The notes beneath the pieces were generated by a model. The model did no database searches, was not told the DNA's origin, and worked only from the letters and a program-made list of their open reading frames with translations. DNA of 64,000 bases from assembly GCF_900115245.1 (NCBI RefSeq), contig NZ_FOVT01000004.1, positions 248,001 to 312,000 of the forward strand, in the 5' to 3' direction. A program made the position numbers and the translations under genes. This stretch comes from Mesorhizobium sp. NFR06 (lineage in GTDB: Bacteria; Pseudomonadota; Alphaproteobacteria; Rhizobiales; Rhizobiaceae). How positions within the stretch are numbered: the stretch's first letter is position 1; every line of letters starts with the position of its first letter. Shown here one piece after another: positions 37,622 to 47,020 of this stretch.

Positions 37622-38152
37622 ATGAACGAGCCTTCGAAGGGCAGCGCGAAAACCATCAAGCTGGCGGAGCGCCGGGTTTTCTCCCAATCCTTTAAGCCGC
37701 TCTACCAGGAAGGCATGGGGCTGGTCGAACAGGCCGCCGAATATCTCGATGGCAAGGGCAGGCTCGAAGCCAAGAAACTGTCGCGCACTGCGGCGACGCT
37801 TTACGCTGCCGAATCGATGCGGCTCACCACCCGGCTGATGCAGGTTGCCTCCTGGCTGCTGTTGCAGCGTGCGGCGAATTCCGGCGAGATGACGCGCGAC
37901 CAGGTGGCCTCGGAGAAGTCCAAGGTGCGGCTCGACACCGCTTCCGCGCATGACGAGGCGCTCGGTTGGGCCGAACTGCCGAAGGAATTTCTGGAACTCG
38001 TCACGCGCTCGCTGCGCCTGCAGGCGCTGGTGCGGCGCATGGACGAGGAAATCTACGGCGACGTCGTCAACGACACGCAGACGTCTGGCCGCAGGGCCAA
38101 CCCGGTTTCCGACCAGATCAGTCTCTTGAATACGGCCTTTGGCCGCGGCTGA
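37622..38152 (+). CDS. rcdA: RcdA-family protein (DUF1465), regulator of CtrA degradation
   Basis: A 176-residue helical protein. The segments FKPLYQEGMGLVEQAAEYLD and YAAESMRLTTRLMQVASWLL are the family core, giving a three-helix bundle. In Caulobacter RcdA links CpdR-primed ClpXP to the master regulator CtrA, promoting its destruction at the G1-S transition. A perfect CtrA box lies upstream. No other cell-cycle protease gene is nearby. Family membership is firm; the role in this species is inferred. Confidence 0.88.
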   Translation: MNEPSKGSAKTIKLAERRVFSQSFKPLYQEGMGLVEQAAEYLDGKGRLEAKKLSRTAATLYAAESMRLTTRLMQVASWLLLQRAANSGEMTRDQVASEKSKVRLDTASAHDEALGWAELPKEFLELVTRSLRLQALVRRMDEEIYGDVVNDTQTSGRRANPVSDQISLLNTAFGRG

Positions 38153-38444
38153 AGCCGCGTTGCAACAGACGCTGCGATAGCGTCGCGCAGGAACCGGCAT
38201 CCCCCTCAATCGAGCCGCGATGTTGCGAGCCGCGATTTTGGCCGCAAGCCGAGCGATCCCCCCGTCGTTCTTTGATCTCGTCATCGCGTTGAAGGTCATG
38301 CCGGCCTCGCGAAAACAATCATCCTCTTGCCTCGAAGCGATGGCACCCTAGTTCGCGGGGAAGCCATCCGCCGCGACCGGCTCAACCCGGTTTTGCACCA
38401 AATCACCGCCACTGTGACCAAGGCAAATTGCGAGGCTTGATCCC

Positions 38445-39509
38445 GTGCATTCATCATTGGACCGCACCCCGGTATCGATCATCATCCCGAATTATAACTA
38501 CGAACAGTTTTTAGGACGCGCCATCGACAGCGCGTTGGAACAGGACCACGGAAATGTCGAGGTCGTGGTCGTCGACGACGCATCGACGGATGCTTCGGCG
38601 GCCGTCATCGAATCCTACGGCGACAAAATCCGCCCGTGCTTGAGGCGCAGGAATGGCGGGCATGCTGCTGCCTTCAATACCGGGTTCGAGGCGAGCACCG
38701 GGGAGATCGTTCTTTTCCTCGACGCCGACGATTATCTCTATCCGAACGCCATCTCGGAGGTGCTGGGCGAGTGGGACGAGGCCGTCGCGCAGGCGCAATT
38801 CAGATTGCATCTCGTTGATGAGGACCAGCGTATCAAGGATGTTTTTCCACCCCCGGAACAGCCGTTCGATTCAGGCGACGTCGTCCCTGAATTGTTGCGC
38901 AAGGGGCGGTACCGTACGACCGTGACAAGCGGGTTGGCGTTTGACCGTGCGGCGCTGGAAACCATAATGCCGATGCCGGAACGCGATTTCCGGCAAGGCG
39001 CTGATGGCTATCTCGCGACGCTCGCGCCGCTGCACGGAGAGGTGAAATCCATCGACACCTGCCTTGGCGCCTACCGTATCCACGGTTCCAACCATTCTGT
39101 CTTTGCCGGAAAGCTTGCCGAGCGAGCGCGTTGGCGCGTGCAGCATGATTTCCGGCGTCTTGAAGCTTTGTCCGACCGGGCGGCCGAGATCGGTTTGACA
39201 GTGCTGCCGGATGCCGGCCTTCACGATCCGATTCATCTGGAAGAGCGACTGGCTTCGCTCTGTGTCGACGAGCCACAACATCCAGTTGCGACCGACTCCC
39301 GGCTGGGACTGGCAAGAGCCGGCGCCGTCGCCAGTCTGGAAATGAAAGCATCCTGGCGGCGGCGGGCTGCCCTGGCAGCCTGGTTCCTTTGCATCGGTAT
39401 CCTCCCGCGGCGCATGGGCAATGCAGTCCTGGCATGGAAACTGGTCGCCTCGTCCAGGCCGGCATTTCTCACGCGGCTGTCAAAAACCATCCGTCGCGTG
39501 ACGAACTAG
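38445..39509 (+). CDS. Glycosyltransferase family 2
   Basis: A 354-residue GT-A fold enzyme. VSIIIPNYNYEQFLGRAI opens the domain, VVVVDDASTDAS and LFLDADDYLYP carry the nucleotide and metal aspartates. It likely transfers a sugar from a UDP donor in polysaccharide or lipid glycan synthesis. It starts at a GTG with GAGG nine bases upstream. The GC content looks lower than its neighbours at the start (first 60 bases about 47 percent), and it is a lone gene between rcdA and ruvC, so it may be acquired. The preceding 292-base gap has no recognised feature. Confidence 0.9.
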   Translation: MHSSLDRTPVSIIIPNYNYEQFLGRAIDSALEQDHGNVEVVVVDDASTDASAAVIESYGDKIRPCLRRRNGGHAAAFNTGFEASTGEIVLFLDADDYLYPNAISEVLGEWDEAVAQAQFRLHLVDEDQRIKDVFPPPEQPFDSGDVVPELLRKGRYRTTVTSGLAFDRAALETIMPMPERDFRQGADGYLATLAPLHGEVKSIDTCLGAYRIHGSNHSVFAGKLAERARWRVQHDFRRLEALSDRAAEIGLTVLPDAGLHDPIHLEERLASLCVDEPQHPVATDSRLGLARAGAVASLEMKASWRRRAALAAWFLCIGILPRRMGNAVLAWKLVASSRPAFLTRLSKTIRRVTN

Positions 39510-39605
39510 GTTCGAGATTGGACACTCCGGCCCAATGATCGCGATTGTTTCTGGTTTGTTCACATTTCACTGGCATCGCTTGCCGCCACGGCTAGACTTG
39601 ACGCC

Positions 39606-40115
39606 ATGGGGGAAGCGATTCGCATCATCGGCATCGATCCGGGCTTGAGGCGCACCGGCTGGGGCATCGTCGATAGCCTCGGCAATTCGCTGCGCTTCGT
39701 CGCGTCCGGCACCGTGCGTTCGGACGACAAGGCGCCGCTGGCGACACGGCTCTGCCAATTGCACGACGGGCTGGCCGAAATCCTGCATCAGGCGATGCCG
39801 CATGAGGCGGCGGTCGAGCAGACCTTCGTCAACAAGGATGCGACGGCGACGCTGAAGCTCGGCCAGGCGCGCGGCATCGCCATGCTGGTGCCGGCGCGCG
39901 CCGGTCTGGTGGTCGCCGAATACGCTCCCAACGCCGTTAAGAAAGCGGTTATCGGCGTCGGTCACGGGGAGAAGAAGCAGATTCACATGATGGTGAAGGT
40001 GCTGATGCCGAAGGCCATCTTCGATACGGACGATGCCGCCGACGCGTTGGCCATCGCCATCTGCCATGCGCATCACCGCCAAAGCATCGCTTACCGGATG
40101 GCGGTGGCGGGATAG
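39606..40115 (+). CDS. ruvC: Holliday-junction resolvase RuvC
   Basis: A 169-residue RNase-H-fold nuclease that cuts Holliday junctions. The acidic active site is visible in [24 protein letters not shown] and the late [15 protein letters not shown]. It is followed by ruvA and ruvB, but a toxin-antitoxin pair separates it from ruvA. The start at 39606 fits the family. Confidence 0.96.
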   Translation: MGEAIRIIGIDPGLRRTGWGIVDSLGNSLRFVASGTVRSDDKAPLATRLCQLHDGLAEILHQAMPHEAAVEQTFVNKDATATLKLGQARGIAMLVPARAGLVVAEYAPNAVKKAVIGVGHGEKKQIHMMVKVLMPKAIFDTDDAADALAIAICHAHHRQSIAYRMAVAG

Positions 40116-40123
40116 GCTTGTTC

Positions 40124-40171
40124 TTGACTTGTTCTCATTTGTGGGATAAGTAATACCTCGGAGGTAATACC
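40124..40171 (+). promoter_or_regulatory. Promoter and operator of the toxin-antitoxin pair
   Basis: A -35 (TTGACT, 40124-40129) and an A/T-rich -10 region (GATAAGTAATAC, 40145-40156) lie just after ruvC. The dyad TACCTC-G-GAGGTA (40154-40166) contains the Shine-Dalgarno GGAGG, and GTAATACC is repeated directly at 40150 and 40164. Binding by the antitoxin here could block both transcription and translation. Confidence 0.65.
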
Positions 40172-40441
40172 GTGCGTGTGACCACCAAAGGGCAAGTCAC
40201 GATCCCCAAACAAATAAGGGACCACTTGGGCATAGGCCCGGGCTCGGAGGTCCAGTTCGTGGCTACGGACGAGGGCGCCCGGCTTGTCGCCGTCAACGAA
40301 AACATTTCGGAGGAGGAAGCTGCCCGTAAATTCAAAGAGGTCCTCGACAAGATGGAGGGGACGCTGGATTTGGGCGGCATGACGACGGATGAGTATATGG
40401 AGTGGTTGAGGGGGCCGCGTGAAAATCTCGACGTTGATTGA
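40172..40441 (+). CDS. vapB: AbrB/SpoVT-type antitoxin (VapB-like)
   Basis: An 89-residue protein with a swapped-hairpin AbrB DNA-binding domain: MRVTTKGQVTIPKQIRDHLG and GPGSEVQFV, ending in an acidic tail that would neutralise the toxin. It starts at a GTG with GGAGG seven bases upstream. Its end overlaps the toxin start by 23 bases, typical of coupled toxin-antitoxin genes. It probably represses its own promoter. Confidence 0.9.
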   Translation: MRVTTKGQVTIPKQIRDHLGIGPGSEVQFVATDEGARLVAVNENISEEEAARKFKEVLDKMEGTLDLGGMTTDEYMEWLRGPRENLDVD

Positions 40442-40838
40442 CACAAGCGTGCTCATTGATGTCTGGGGTCCTGCAGGGCCGCTGACGGAGTGGTCTTCGG
40501 CCGCGATCATCTCCTGCCGGCGCGATGGTGCTTTGATCATCAACAGCATTGTCTGGTCCGAGCTTGCTCCTCTGGTTGCTTCCGAAGCAATGCTGAGGAA
40601 AGCAGCCGAGAGACTTGAAATGGATCGTGAGTTTTTGCCCTGGGAAGCCGCATTCTTGGCTGGGGTGGCGCATTCCCGTTATCGGCGGGCCGGCGGTGTT
40701 CGAGAGCGGACCTTGCCGGATTTTTTCATTGGTGCCCATGCGGCCGTTGCTGGTCACCGCCTATTGACGCGCGACGCTCCTCGCTATCGCACCTATTTCC
40801 CCCACCTCGAGATCGTCTCTCCGGAAACGCATCCATGA
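40419..40838 (+). CDS. vapC: VapC-type PIN-domain toxin
   Basis: A 139-residue PIN ribonuclease. Acidic residues that bind Mg are visible: [11 protein letters not shown] (Asp), VWSELAPL (Glu), [11 protein letters not shown] (Asp), and [12 protein letters not shown] near the end. VapC toxins cleave tRNA or rRNA unless bound by antitoxin. The gene overlaps its antitoxin by 23 bases and its stop is 10 bases before ruvA. GC content (about 55 percent by spot counts) is below the ruv genes (about 67), which fits acquisition. Confidence 0.92.
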   Translation: MKISTLIDTSVLIDVWGPAGPLTEWSSAAIISCRRDGALIINSIVWSELAPLVASEAMLRKAAERLEMDREFLPWEAAFLAGVAHSRYRRAGGVRERTLPDFFIGAHAAVAGHRLLTRDAPRYRTYFPHLEIVSPETHP

Positions 40839-40848
40839 AGGCCAGGCC

Positions 40849-41469
40849 ATGATCGGCAAACTGAAGGGCACGCTGGACGAGATCGACGAGGATTCCTGCC
40901 TCATCGACGTGCACGGCGTCGGCTATGTCGCCCATTGCTCGGCGCGCACGCTGGCGTCGCTGCCGTCGCCCGGCGAGGCGGTGGTGCTGTTCATCGAGAC
41001 CTATGTGCGCGAGGACATGATCCGGCTCTACGGCTTTCAGACCGGGCTGGAACGCGAATGGTTCCGCCTGTTAATGAACAATGTGCAGGGCGTCGGCGCC
41101 AAGGTGGCGCTGGCTATCCTGTCGACGCTGGCGCCGACCGACCTCGCCAATGCGATCGCGCTACGCGACATCGCCATGGTTTCCCGCGCACCCGGCGTCG
41201 GCAAGAAAGTGGCCGAGCGCATCGTTACCGAATTGCGCACCAAGGCGCCGGCCTATGCGGGCGCGGCCACCGGCACGATCGGCCTCAAGCAGGAACTCGG
41301 CGAAGGGGTCGCACCTGCACCGATCACCGACGCGGTCTCGGCGCTGGTCAATCTCGGTTATTCGCGCGACATCGCGGCGAACGCGGTTGCCGCGGCGCTG
41401 AAATCGGCCGGCGAGGGCGCTGATGCCTCCAAGCTGATCCGCTTCGGCCTGAAGGAACTGGCGCGGTGA
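40849..41469 (+). CDS. ruvA: Holliday-junction DNA helicase subunit RuvA
   Basis: A 206-residue RuvA. The N-terminal OB fold starts [12 protein letters not shown], the two helix-hairpin-helix motifs contain [13 protein letters not shown] and [12 protein letters not shown], and the C-terminal domain that contacts RuvB ends in [10 protein letters not shown]. RuvA tetramers hold the four-way junction. The start lies only 10 bases after vapC, so expression may depend partly on the toxin-antitoxin promoter. Confidence 0.96.
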   Translation: MIGKLKGTLDEIDEDSCLIDVHGVGYVAHCSARTLASLPSPGEAVVLFIETYVREDMIRLYGFQTGLEREWFRLLMNNVQGVGAKVALAILSTLAPTDLANAIALRDIAMVSRAPGVGKKVAERIVTELRTKAPAYAGAATGTIGLKQELGEGVAPAPITDAVSALVNLGYSRDIAANAVAAALKSAGEGADASKLIRFGLKELAR

Positions 41470-41512
41470 GGCAGCGCTTGTTCCGCCATCGGCCATGTGC
41501 AAGGAAGGCGGC

Positions 41513-42550
41513 ATGAACCTTTCGCCCCGCCTCATTGCCCCCGACAAGCGCGGCGAGGATGCCGACCAGTCGCTGCGGCCGCAGTCGCTGGACGAATTCG
41601 TCGGCCAGGCTGCGGTGCGCGCCAACCTCAAGGTTTTCGTCGACGCCGCCAAGGGCCGCGGCGAGGCGCTCGACCATGTGCTGTTCGTCGGTCCGCCTGG
41701 GCTCGGCAAGACGACGCTGGCGCAGATCATGGCGCGCGAGCTCGGCGTCAATTTCCGCTCCACGTCCGGTCCGGTCATCGCCAAGGCCGGTGATCTGGCG
41801 GCGCTGCTCACCAATCTCGAGGAGCGCGATGTGCTCTTCATCGACGAGATCCATCGGCTCAACCCCGCGGTCGAGGAAATCCTCTATCCGGCGATGGAGG
41901 ATTTCCAGCTCGACCTCATCATCGGCGAGGGGCCGGCGGCACGTTCGGTCAAGATCGATCTCGCCCGCTTCACGCTGGTCGCCGCAACGACCAGGCTCGG
42001 GCTTTTGACCAATCCGCTGCGCGACCGGTTCGGCATTCCGGTCCGGCTCAATTTCTACACGGTCGAGGAGCTGGAGCAGATCGTGCGTCGCGGCGCCCGG
42101 ATTCTCGCGATGCCGCTCGGCGACGATGGCGCGCTGGAGATCGCGCGCCGCGCCCGCGGCACGCCGCGCATCGCCGGCCGGCTGTTGCGCCGGGTGCGCG
42201 ATTTCGCCTCCGTCGCCGGGAACGGCCATGTCGACAGGAAGATCGCCGACGAGGCGCTGACCAGGCTGGAGGTCGACGGGCTCGGCCTCGATGCGCTCGA
42301 CCGCCGTTATCTGTCGATGATCGCGCGCAATTTCGGCGGCGGACCGGTCGGCATCGAGACGATCGCGGCCGGGCTATCCGAGCCGCGCGACGCGATTGAG
42401 GACATCATCGAGCCCTATCTCATCCAGCAGGGCTTCATCCAGCGCACGCCGCGCGGCCGCGTGCTGACGGCCAATGCCTGGCGGCATCTCGGGCTCGATC
42501 CGCCGAAGGATCTCGCCCAGCAGCAGATCAGCCTGTTCCAGGAAGAGTAA
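41513..42550 (+). CDS. ruvB: Holliday-junction branch-migration ATPase RuvB
   Basis: A 345-residue AAA+ motor. Walker A is [12 protein letters not shown], Walker [10 protein letters not shown], and the C-terminal winged helix includes [15 protein letters not shown]. The ATG at 41513 has AAGGAAGG upstream. It is 43 bases after ruvA and completes the branch-migration complex. Confidence 0.97.
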   Translation: MNLSPRLIAPDKRGEDADQSLRPQSLDEFVGQAAVRANLKVFVDAAKGRGEALDHVLFVGPPGLGKTTLAQIMARELGVNFRSTSGPVIAKAGDLAALLTNLEERDVLFIDEIHRLNPAVEEILYPAMEDFQLDLIIGEGPAARSVKIDLARFTLVAATTRLGLLTNPLRDRFGIPVRLNFYTVEELEQIVRRGARILAMPLGDDGALEIARRARGTPRIAGRLLRRVRDFASVAGNGHVDRKIADEALTRLEVDGLGLDALDRRYLSMIARNFGGGPVGIETIAAGLSEPRDAIEDIIEPYLIQQGFIQRTPRGRVLTANAWRHLGLDPPKDLAQQQISLFQEE

Positions 42551-42677
42551 CGGAGATTTGTTCGCCGTTTGGCCCAGCGATGGCCCGTCTGCGCAGAATC
42601 TGCGCGGTTCGGCCTAGCTGAGGGCGCAATTGCCGTCTTTAAGGCTTACCGACGTATCCCAAGGGCTTGGGCAAATC

Positions 42678-43580
42678 ATGATCACCAGACGTGGCTTTCT
42701 GCGCCTCATCGGCGGCTCGGCCTTCAGCCTGGTCTCGCTTGGCGCTTATGCCGTCGGCATCGAGCCGATGCTGCTGACCCATGTGAAGCGCTACACGCTG
42801 ACGCCGCCGCATTGGCCGGCCGGGCTCAAATTGCGTGTCGTGGCGCTGGCAGATATCCATGCCTGCCGGCCGTGGATGACGCCGGAACGCATTGCCTCGC
42901 TGGCCGCGGAGGCCAATGCGCTGCAGCCGGACCTCATCGTCCTGCTTGGCGACTATACCGCCGGAACCAAGCTCGTGACGGGCTGGGTACGCGTGGCCGA
43001 ATGGGCCGAGGCACTGTCCGGGCTGAAGGCGCCGCTCGGCGTGCTGTCGATCCTCGGCAACCACGACTGGTGGACGGATTCCTTTGCGCAGCGCGCCGAA
43101 GCCGGGCCGGTCCAGTCCCGCAAGGCGCTCGAGCATGTCGGCATTCCAGTGCTGGAAAACGACGTCGTGCGGCTGGAAAAGGACGGGCATGCTTTCTGGA
43201 TCGCCGGGCTCGCCGATCAGCTCGCGCTGCTGCCGAACAAAGCCAAGGGACGCGGCAGCTTCCAGGGCCTGGACGATCTCGACGGCACCTTGGCCAAGGT
43301 GCAAGGGAGCGAGCCGATCATCCTGCTCGCGCATGAGCCGGACATCTTCCCGAAGGTGCCTTGGCGGGTTTCGCTGACGCTGTCCGGACACACGCATGGC
43401 GGGCAGGTGCGGGTGTTAGGCTATTCGCCGGTCGTGCCTTCGGCCTATGGCAACCGCTTCGCCTATGGCCATGTCGTGGAAAACGACCGTAACCTGATCG
43501 TTTCCGGCGGGCTCGGTTTCAGTATCCTGCCGGTGCGCTTTGGTGTGCGGCCGGAGATCCTGCAGATCGATCTCGGCTGA
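42678..43580 (+). CDS. Exported metallophosphoesterase (YkuE-like)
   Basis: A 300-residue phosphoesterase with a twin-arginine signal (ITRRGFLRLIGGSAF). The metal ligands follow in order: VVALADIHACR, LLGDYTAG, LGNHDWWTD, LLAHEPD and SGHTHGGQV. Relatives include UDP-2,3-diacylglucosamine hydrolase-like YkuE and YaeI. Folding before export is expected because of the metal centre. It is the only Tat substrate I noticed. Substrate unknown. Confidence 0.9.
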   Translation: MITRRGFLRLIGGSAFSLVSLGAYAVGIEPMLLTHVKRYTLTPPHWPAGLKLRVVALADIHACRPWMTPERIASLAAEANALQPDLIVLLGDYTAGTKLVTGWVRVAEWAEALSGLKAPLGVLSILGNHDWWTDSFAQRAEAGPVQSRKALEHVGIPVLENDVVRLEKDGHAFWIAGLADQLALLPNKAKGRGSFQGLDDLDGTLAKVQGSEPIILLAHEPDIFPKVPWRVSLTLSGHTHGGQVRVLGYSPVVPSAYGNRFAYGHVVENDRNLIVSGGLGFSILPVRFGVRPEILQIDLG

Positions 43581-43657
43581 AGCCCGCCAACATCGCGCTT
43601 TTGGGGCTCAGCATGTCGTCGCCCGAAAACCCCTGCGCATCTTTGGATGACATGGGG

Positions 43658-44890
43658 TCAGGGCAGCGACCTGATCATATCCATCACGTCCGGCTCGGCC
43701 TTCTCGCCATCGAACCCGTCGACGACGCCGAAGGCGCCGCCGTAGCTCCACACCGACCAGGAAAAGCCGTGCGCCTCGGCGCGGCCGATCATGTCGCGCA
43801 CATAGGCCGCGCGATAGCCGGCCGGCATGACGAAGCCGTTGCCGTATTCCTTGCGGATCATGCCGAATTCGCCGAGCGTGATATCCTGCGGCCTGACGCC
43901 ATTGGCCTTTGCCCAGGCTTCGACCGTCGTGAATGGCGCATCCATGACGGCGAGCAGCTGTTCGGGGCCGTCAATCGTCGCCACTTGCTCGTCGAGATAA
44001 GCAAGCAGGCCGCTCTGCCGCGCCCACGGCGCCTCGGCCCTGATCCGGTCGCGGATCGTACCCAGCGTCATGTCCAGCTGCGCCTTCGGAACGGCCGTAA
44101 GCGGGTAGGGCAGGCCGGTGACATAGGGGATGAAGTCGCCGGCCCAACTCGCGCCCTGATGTGTCAAAAGGAACGGATCGTAGGAGTGGAAGGTCCAGAT
44201 GATGTTGTCGTCCGCGATCGCCCTGGGGTCGATCCTGGCCAGCGACTCGGCGTTCGAATAGCAGCCGCCGGTCAGGATCAGCGTGAGCGTGGTGGCGGAG
44301 GCGCGCGCGGCCGCGAACAAGCGCTTCTGGCGGTCGGGCCAAAGATCGGTGCCGTTCTCGTCGCAATCGATGGTGGGCTCGTTCATCAGCTCGAGCGCGA
44401 CCTGCTTCGGATCTTCCTTGGCCAGCGTCCGCGCCATCTTGCGCACCAATTCGGTATAGGCATCGAAGACGGTGGAGTCGTGCATCACCTCGCTCATGCC
44501 GATCTTGCGGTTGCCGCCGGCGGGGATCAGATGCAGGTCGACGATCACCTTCAGACCGGCGCGATTGATCATGCGCGCCGAGTCCAGCACGCTGGCATAG
44601 AGGTCGTCGCGAAGAGCAGCGGTCCGGTCCGACAGAAAGGGCGAGGGATCGACCGGCATGCGCAGGAAGTCGAGGCCGGCGTTCTTGAGCGCCTCGAGGT
44701 CGTCCTTCTCGAGGAATTTGCGCCATTCCGGATAAGGCAGGATCGCCTGGCGGTCGCCCCATTTGTCCTCGGCCGGCCAGGTGACCCACTGGTCGAGATT
44801 GAGACCGCGCTTCATCGAGAACGTAGCCGCTTCGGCCTGCAATGCCAGCGCACCGAGCGCAAGCAGCGCCGCCATCAGGGTCTTGATCAT
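43658..44890 (-). CDS. Glycoside hydrolase family 5 (endoglucanase-like)
   Basis: A 410-residue exported glycosidase. A signal peptide (MIKTLMAALLALGALALQAEA) is followed by a (beta/alpha)8 barrel with the acid/base Glu in ALELMNEPT (about residue 170) and the nucleophile Glu in ITLGEFGMI (about 340). GH5 enzymes cleave beta-1,4-glucans or related polymers; in rhizobia such enzymes can trim the bacterium's own cellulose or plant walls. ATGs at 44908 and 44929 are alternative starts. It is divergent from ybgC, 70 bases apart. Confidence 0.9.
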   Translation of the reverse strand: MIKTLMAALLALGALALQAEAATFSMKRGLNLDQWVTWPAEDKWGDRQAILPYPEWRKFLEKDDLEALKNAGLDFLRMPVDPSPFLSDRTAALRDDLYASVLDSARMINRAGLKVIVDLHLIPAGGNRKIGMSEVMHDSTVFDAYTELVRKMARTLAKEDPKQVALELMNEPTIDCDENGTDLWPDRQKRLFAAARASATTLTLILTGGCYSNAESLARIDPRAIADDNIIWTFHSYDPFLLTHQGASWAGDFIPYVTGLPYPLTAVPKAQLDMTLGTIRDRIRAEAPWARQSGLLAYLDEQVATIDGPEQLLAVMDAPFTTVEAWAKANGVRPQDITLGEFGMIRKEYGNGFVMPAGYRAAYVRDMIGRAEAHGFSWSVWSYGGAFGVVDGFDGEKAEPDVMDMIRSLP

Positions 44891-44960
44891 CGTGCCCAAC
44901 AGTGCCATCCCGTTCCCGCGCGAAAACACCTGCCCGTTCAGGCCAGAAAAGGAAAGCGCG

Positions 44961-45443
44961 ATGGACGATCATGGTGAATCGGCGGCGCTCAGCGCCGGGC
45001 TTTCCGGGGCGCTGACGGATTTCGGCCATCGCCTGATGGCCAGGGTCTACTATGCCGACACCGATTTCTCCGGCGTCGTCTACCATGCGCGCTATCTCGA
45101 ATTCCTCGAACGCGGCCGCTCGGACTATCTGAGGCTGACCGGCGTGCACCACACCGAGCTTTTGGACGGCAAGCACGGCGAGCGCATCGTGTGGGTGGTG
45201 CGGCGCATGGAGATCGACTTCCGCTCGCCGGCGCGCATGGACGATATCCTAACCATCGACACGCGCACCGACGACATTTCCGGCGCCCGCATCTTCATGG
45301 GGCAGCAGTTGAAGCGCGGCGCCGACGTGCTGGTCGCGGCCAAGGTCGAAGCGGCGATCGTCGGCGAAAGCGGCCGGCCGAAGCGGTTTCCGAAGGAATG
45401 GATCGCGGCTTTCATGCCTCGGGGCGAGCTGATATCCAGGTAA
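44961..45443 (+). CDS. ybgC: Tol-Pal-associated acyl-CoA thioesterase YbgC
   Basis: A 160-residue hot-dog-fold thioesterase. The catalytic motif YYADTDFSGVVYHARYLEFL is complete, with Asp and His. YbgC hydrolyses acyl-CoA or acyl-ACP and is encoded at the head of the tol-pal cluster in most proteobacteria. AAGGAAAG precedes the ATG at 44961. A 388-base gap to tolQ suggests that tolQ has a separate promoter. Confidence 0.95.
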   Translation: MDDHGESAALSAGLSGALTDFGHRLMARVYYADTDFSGVVYHARYLEFLERGRSDYLRLTGVHHTELLDGKHGERIVWVVRRMEIDFRSPARMDDILTIDTRTDDISGARIFMGQQLKRGADVLVAAKVEAAIVGESGRPKRFPKEWIAAFMPRGELISR

Positions 45444-45831
45444 GACCGGCAGCGATCGCTGGCCTTCTGCGCTTGGGCGTTTCACTACGCTCCGCTCCGC
45501 TTCCCGGAGCCACCGTTCCCGGCTCGGCCTGCCCCTGAAATCTCAACGCATGCGACCTGGGTCGGCCCCGAACGTTGCCGCGCCAAGCGCGGCAATGCGC
45601 CGCGCCTTACATCCTAACCCATCCTTAACCATAACGGTTCATGAAGGAATCGGCGAAGATTGGCGCAATTCGGGCGCCTTCCTTTCACCAATATTTGCCT
45701 CGAAAAGGCCGCGAAACGGTGCATTCGGGGCTAGGCCGCAAGCTTCTCGCAGCTTCGCGCGATCGGACCAAAAGGGATGCCCATGGGCCAGCCGCCAGCG
45801 ACGCCCGGAAAATCTTAAGGACGTAGTAGTC
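45444..45831. other. Gap between ybgC and tolQ
   Basis: No gene I can support. It holds a hairpin TTGCCGCG-CCAAG-CGCGGCAA (45575-45595), the CtrA-like site CTAA-N7-TTAA (45614-45628) and a GAATC methylation site (45647-45651). A 61-codon frame from 45641 looks like noise: no ribosome site and no recognisable product. Confidence 0.6.
45614..45628. promoter_or_regulatory. CtrA-like site before tolQ (one mismatch)
   Basis: CTAA-CCCATCC-TTAA, followed by C as in the full TTAA-N7-TTAAC consensus. It is 204 bases before the tolQ start. One mismatch in the first half-site makes this weaker than the other four sites. Confidence 0.4.
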
Positions 45832-46542
<711 letters not shown>

Positions 46543-46551
46543 GGAACGATC

Positions 46552-47013
46552 ATGGGGATGTCTGCTGTTGGCGCAGGTGGCACGGGGCGGGGCGGGCGCG
46601 GCCATAGGCGCCGTGGCCGTCACCATGCCCTGATGTCGGAAATCAACGTCACACCCATGGTCGACGTGATGCTGGTGCTGCTGATCATCTTCATGGTCGC
46701 GGCGCCGCTGCTCACCGTCGGGGTTCCGATCGACCTGCCGGATACGCAGGCCAAGGCGCTGAATGTCGACACGCAGCCGATCACCGTGTCGATCAACGCC
46801 GGCGGCCAGATCTATCTGCAGGAAACCGAAATCCCGATCGACGAGCTCGTAGCCAAGCTGCAGGCGATCTCGAAGACCGGCTATGACGAGCGCATCTTCA
46901 TCCGCGGCGACAAATTAACCGACTATGGCACGGCGATGAAGGTCATGGCCCGCATTTCGGCCGCCGGTTACAAGAATATCGGCCTGGTCTCGTTGCAGGA
47001 ACAGGATCAGTAG
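46552..47013 (+). CDS. tolR: Tol-Pal system protein TolR
   Basis: A 153-residue protein. An unusually Gly/Arg/His-rich cytoplasmic lead (residues 1-27) precedes SEINVTPMVDVMLVLLIIFM, the single helix with the proton-conducting Asp. A periplasmic ExbD/TolR domain follows. It pairs with TolQ as the stator. Confidence 0.96.
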   Translation: MGMSAVGAGGTGRGGRGHRRRGRHHALMSEINVTPMVDVMLVLLIIFMVAAPLLTVGVPIDLPDTQAKALNVDTQPITVSINAGGQIYLQETEIPIDELVAKLQAISKTGYDERIFIRGDKLTDYGTAMKVMARISAAGYKNIGLVSLQEQDQ

Positions 47014-47020
47014 ACGCGCG

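Noticed and set aside
45641..45826. 61-codon plus-strand frame between ybgC and tolQ
   Set aside because: No ribosome site, no recognisable product, and it lies in the probable tolQ leader.
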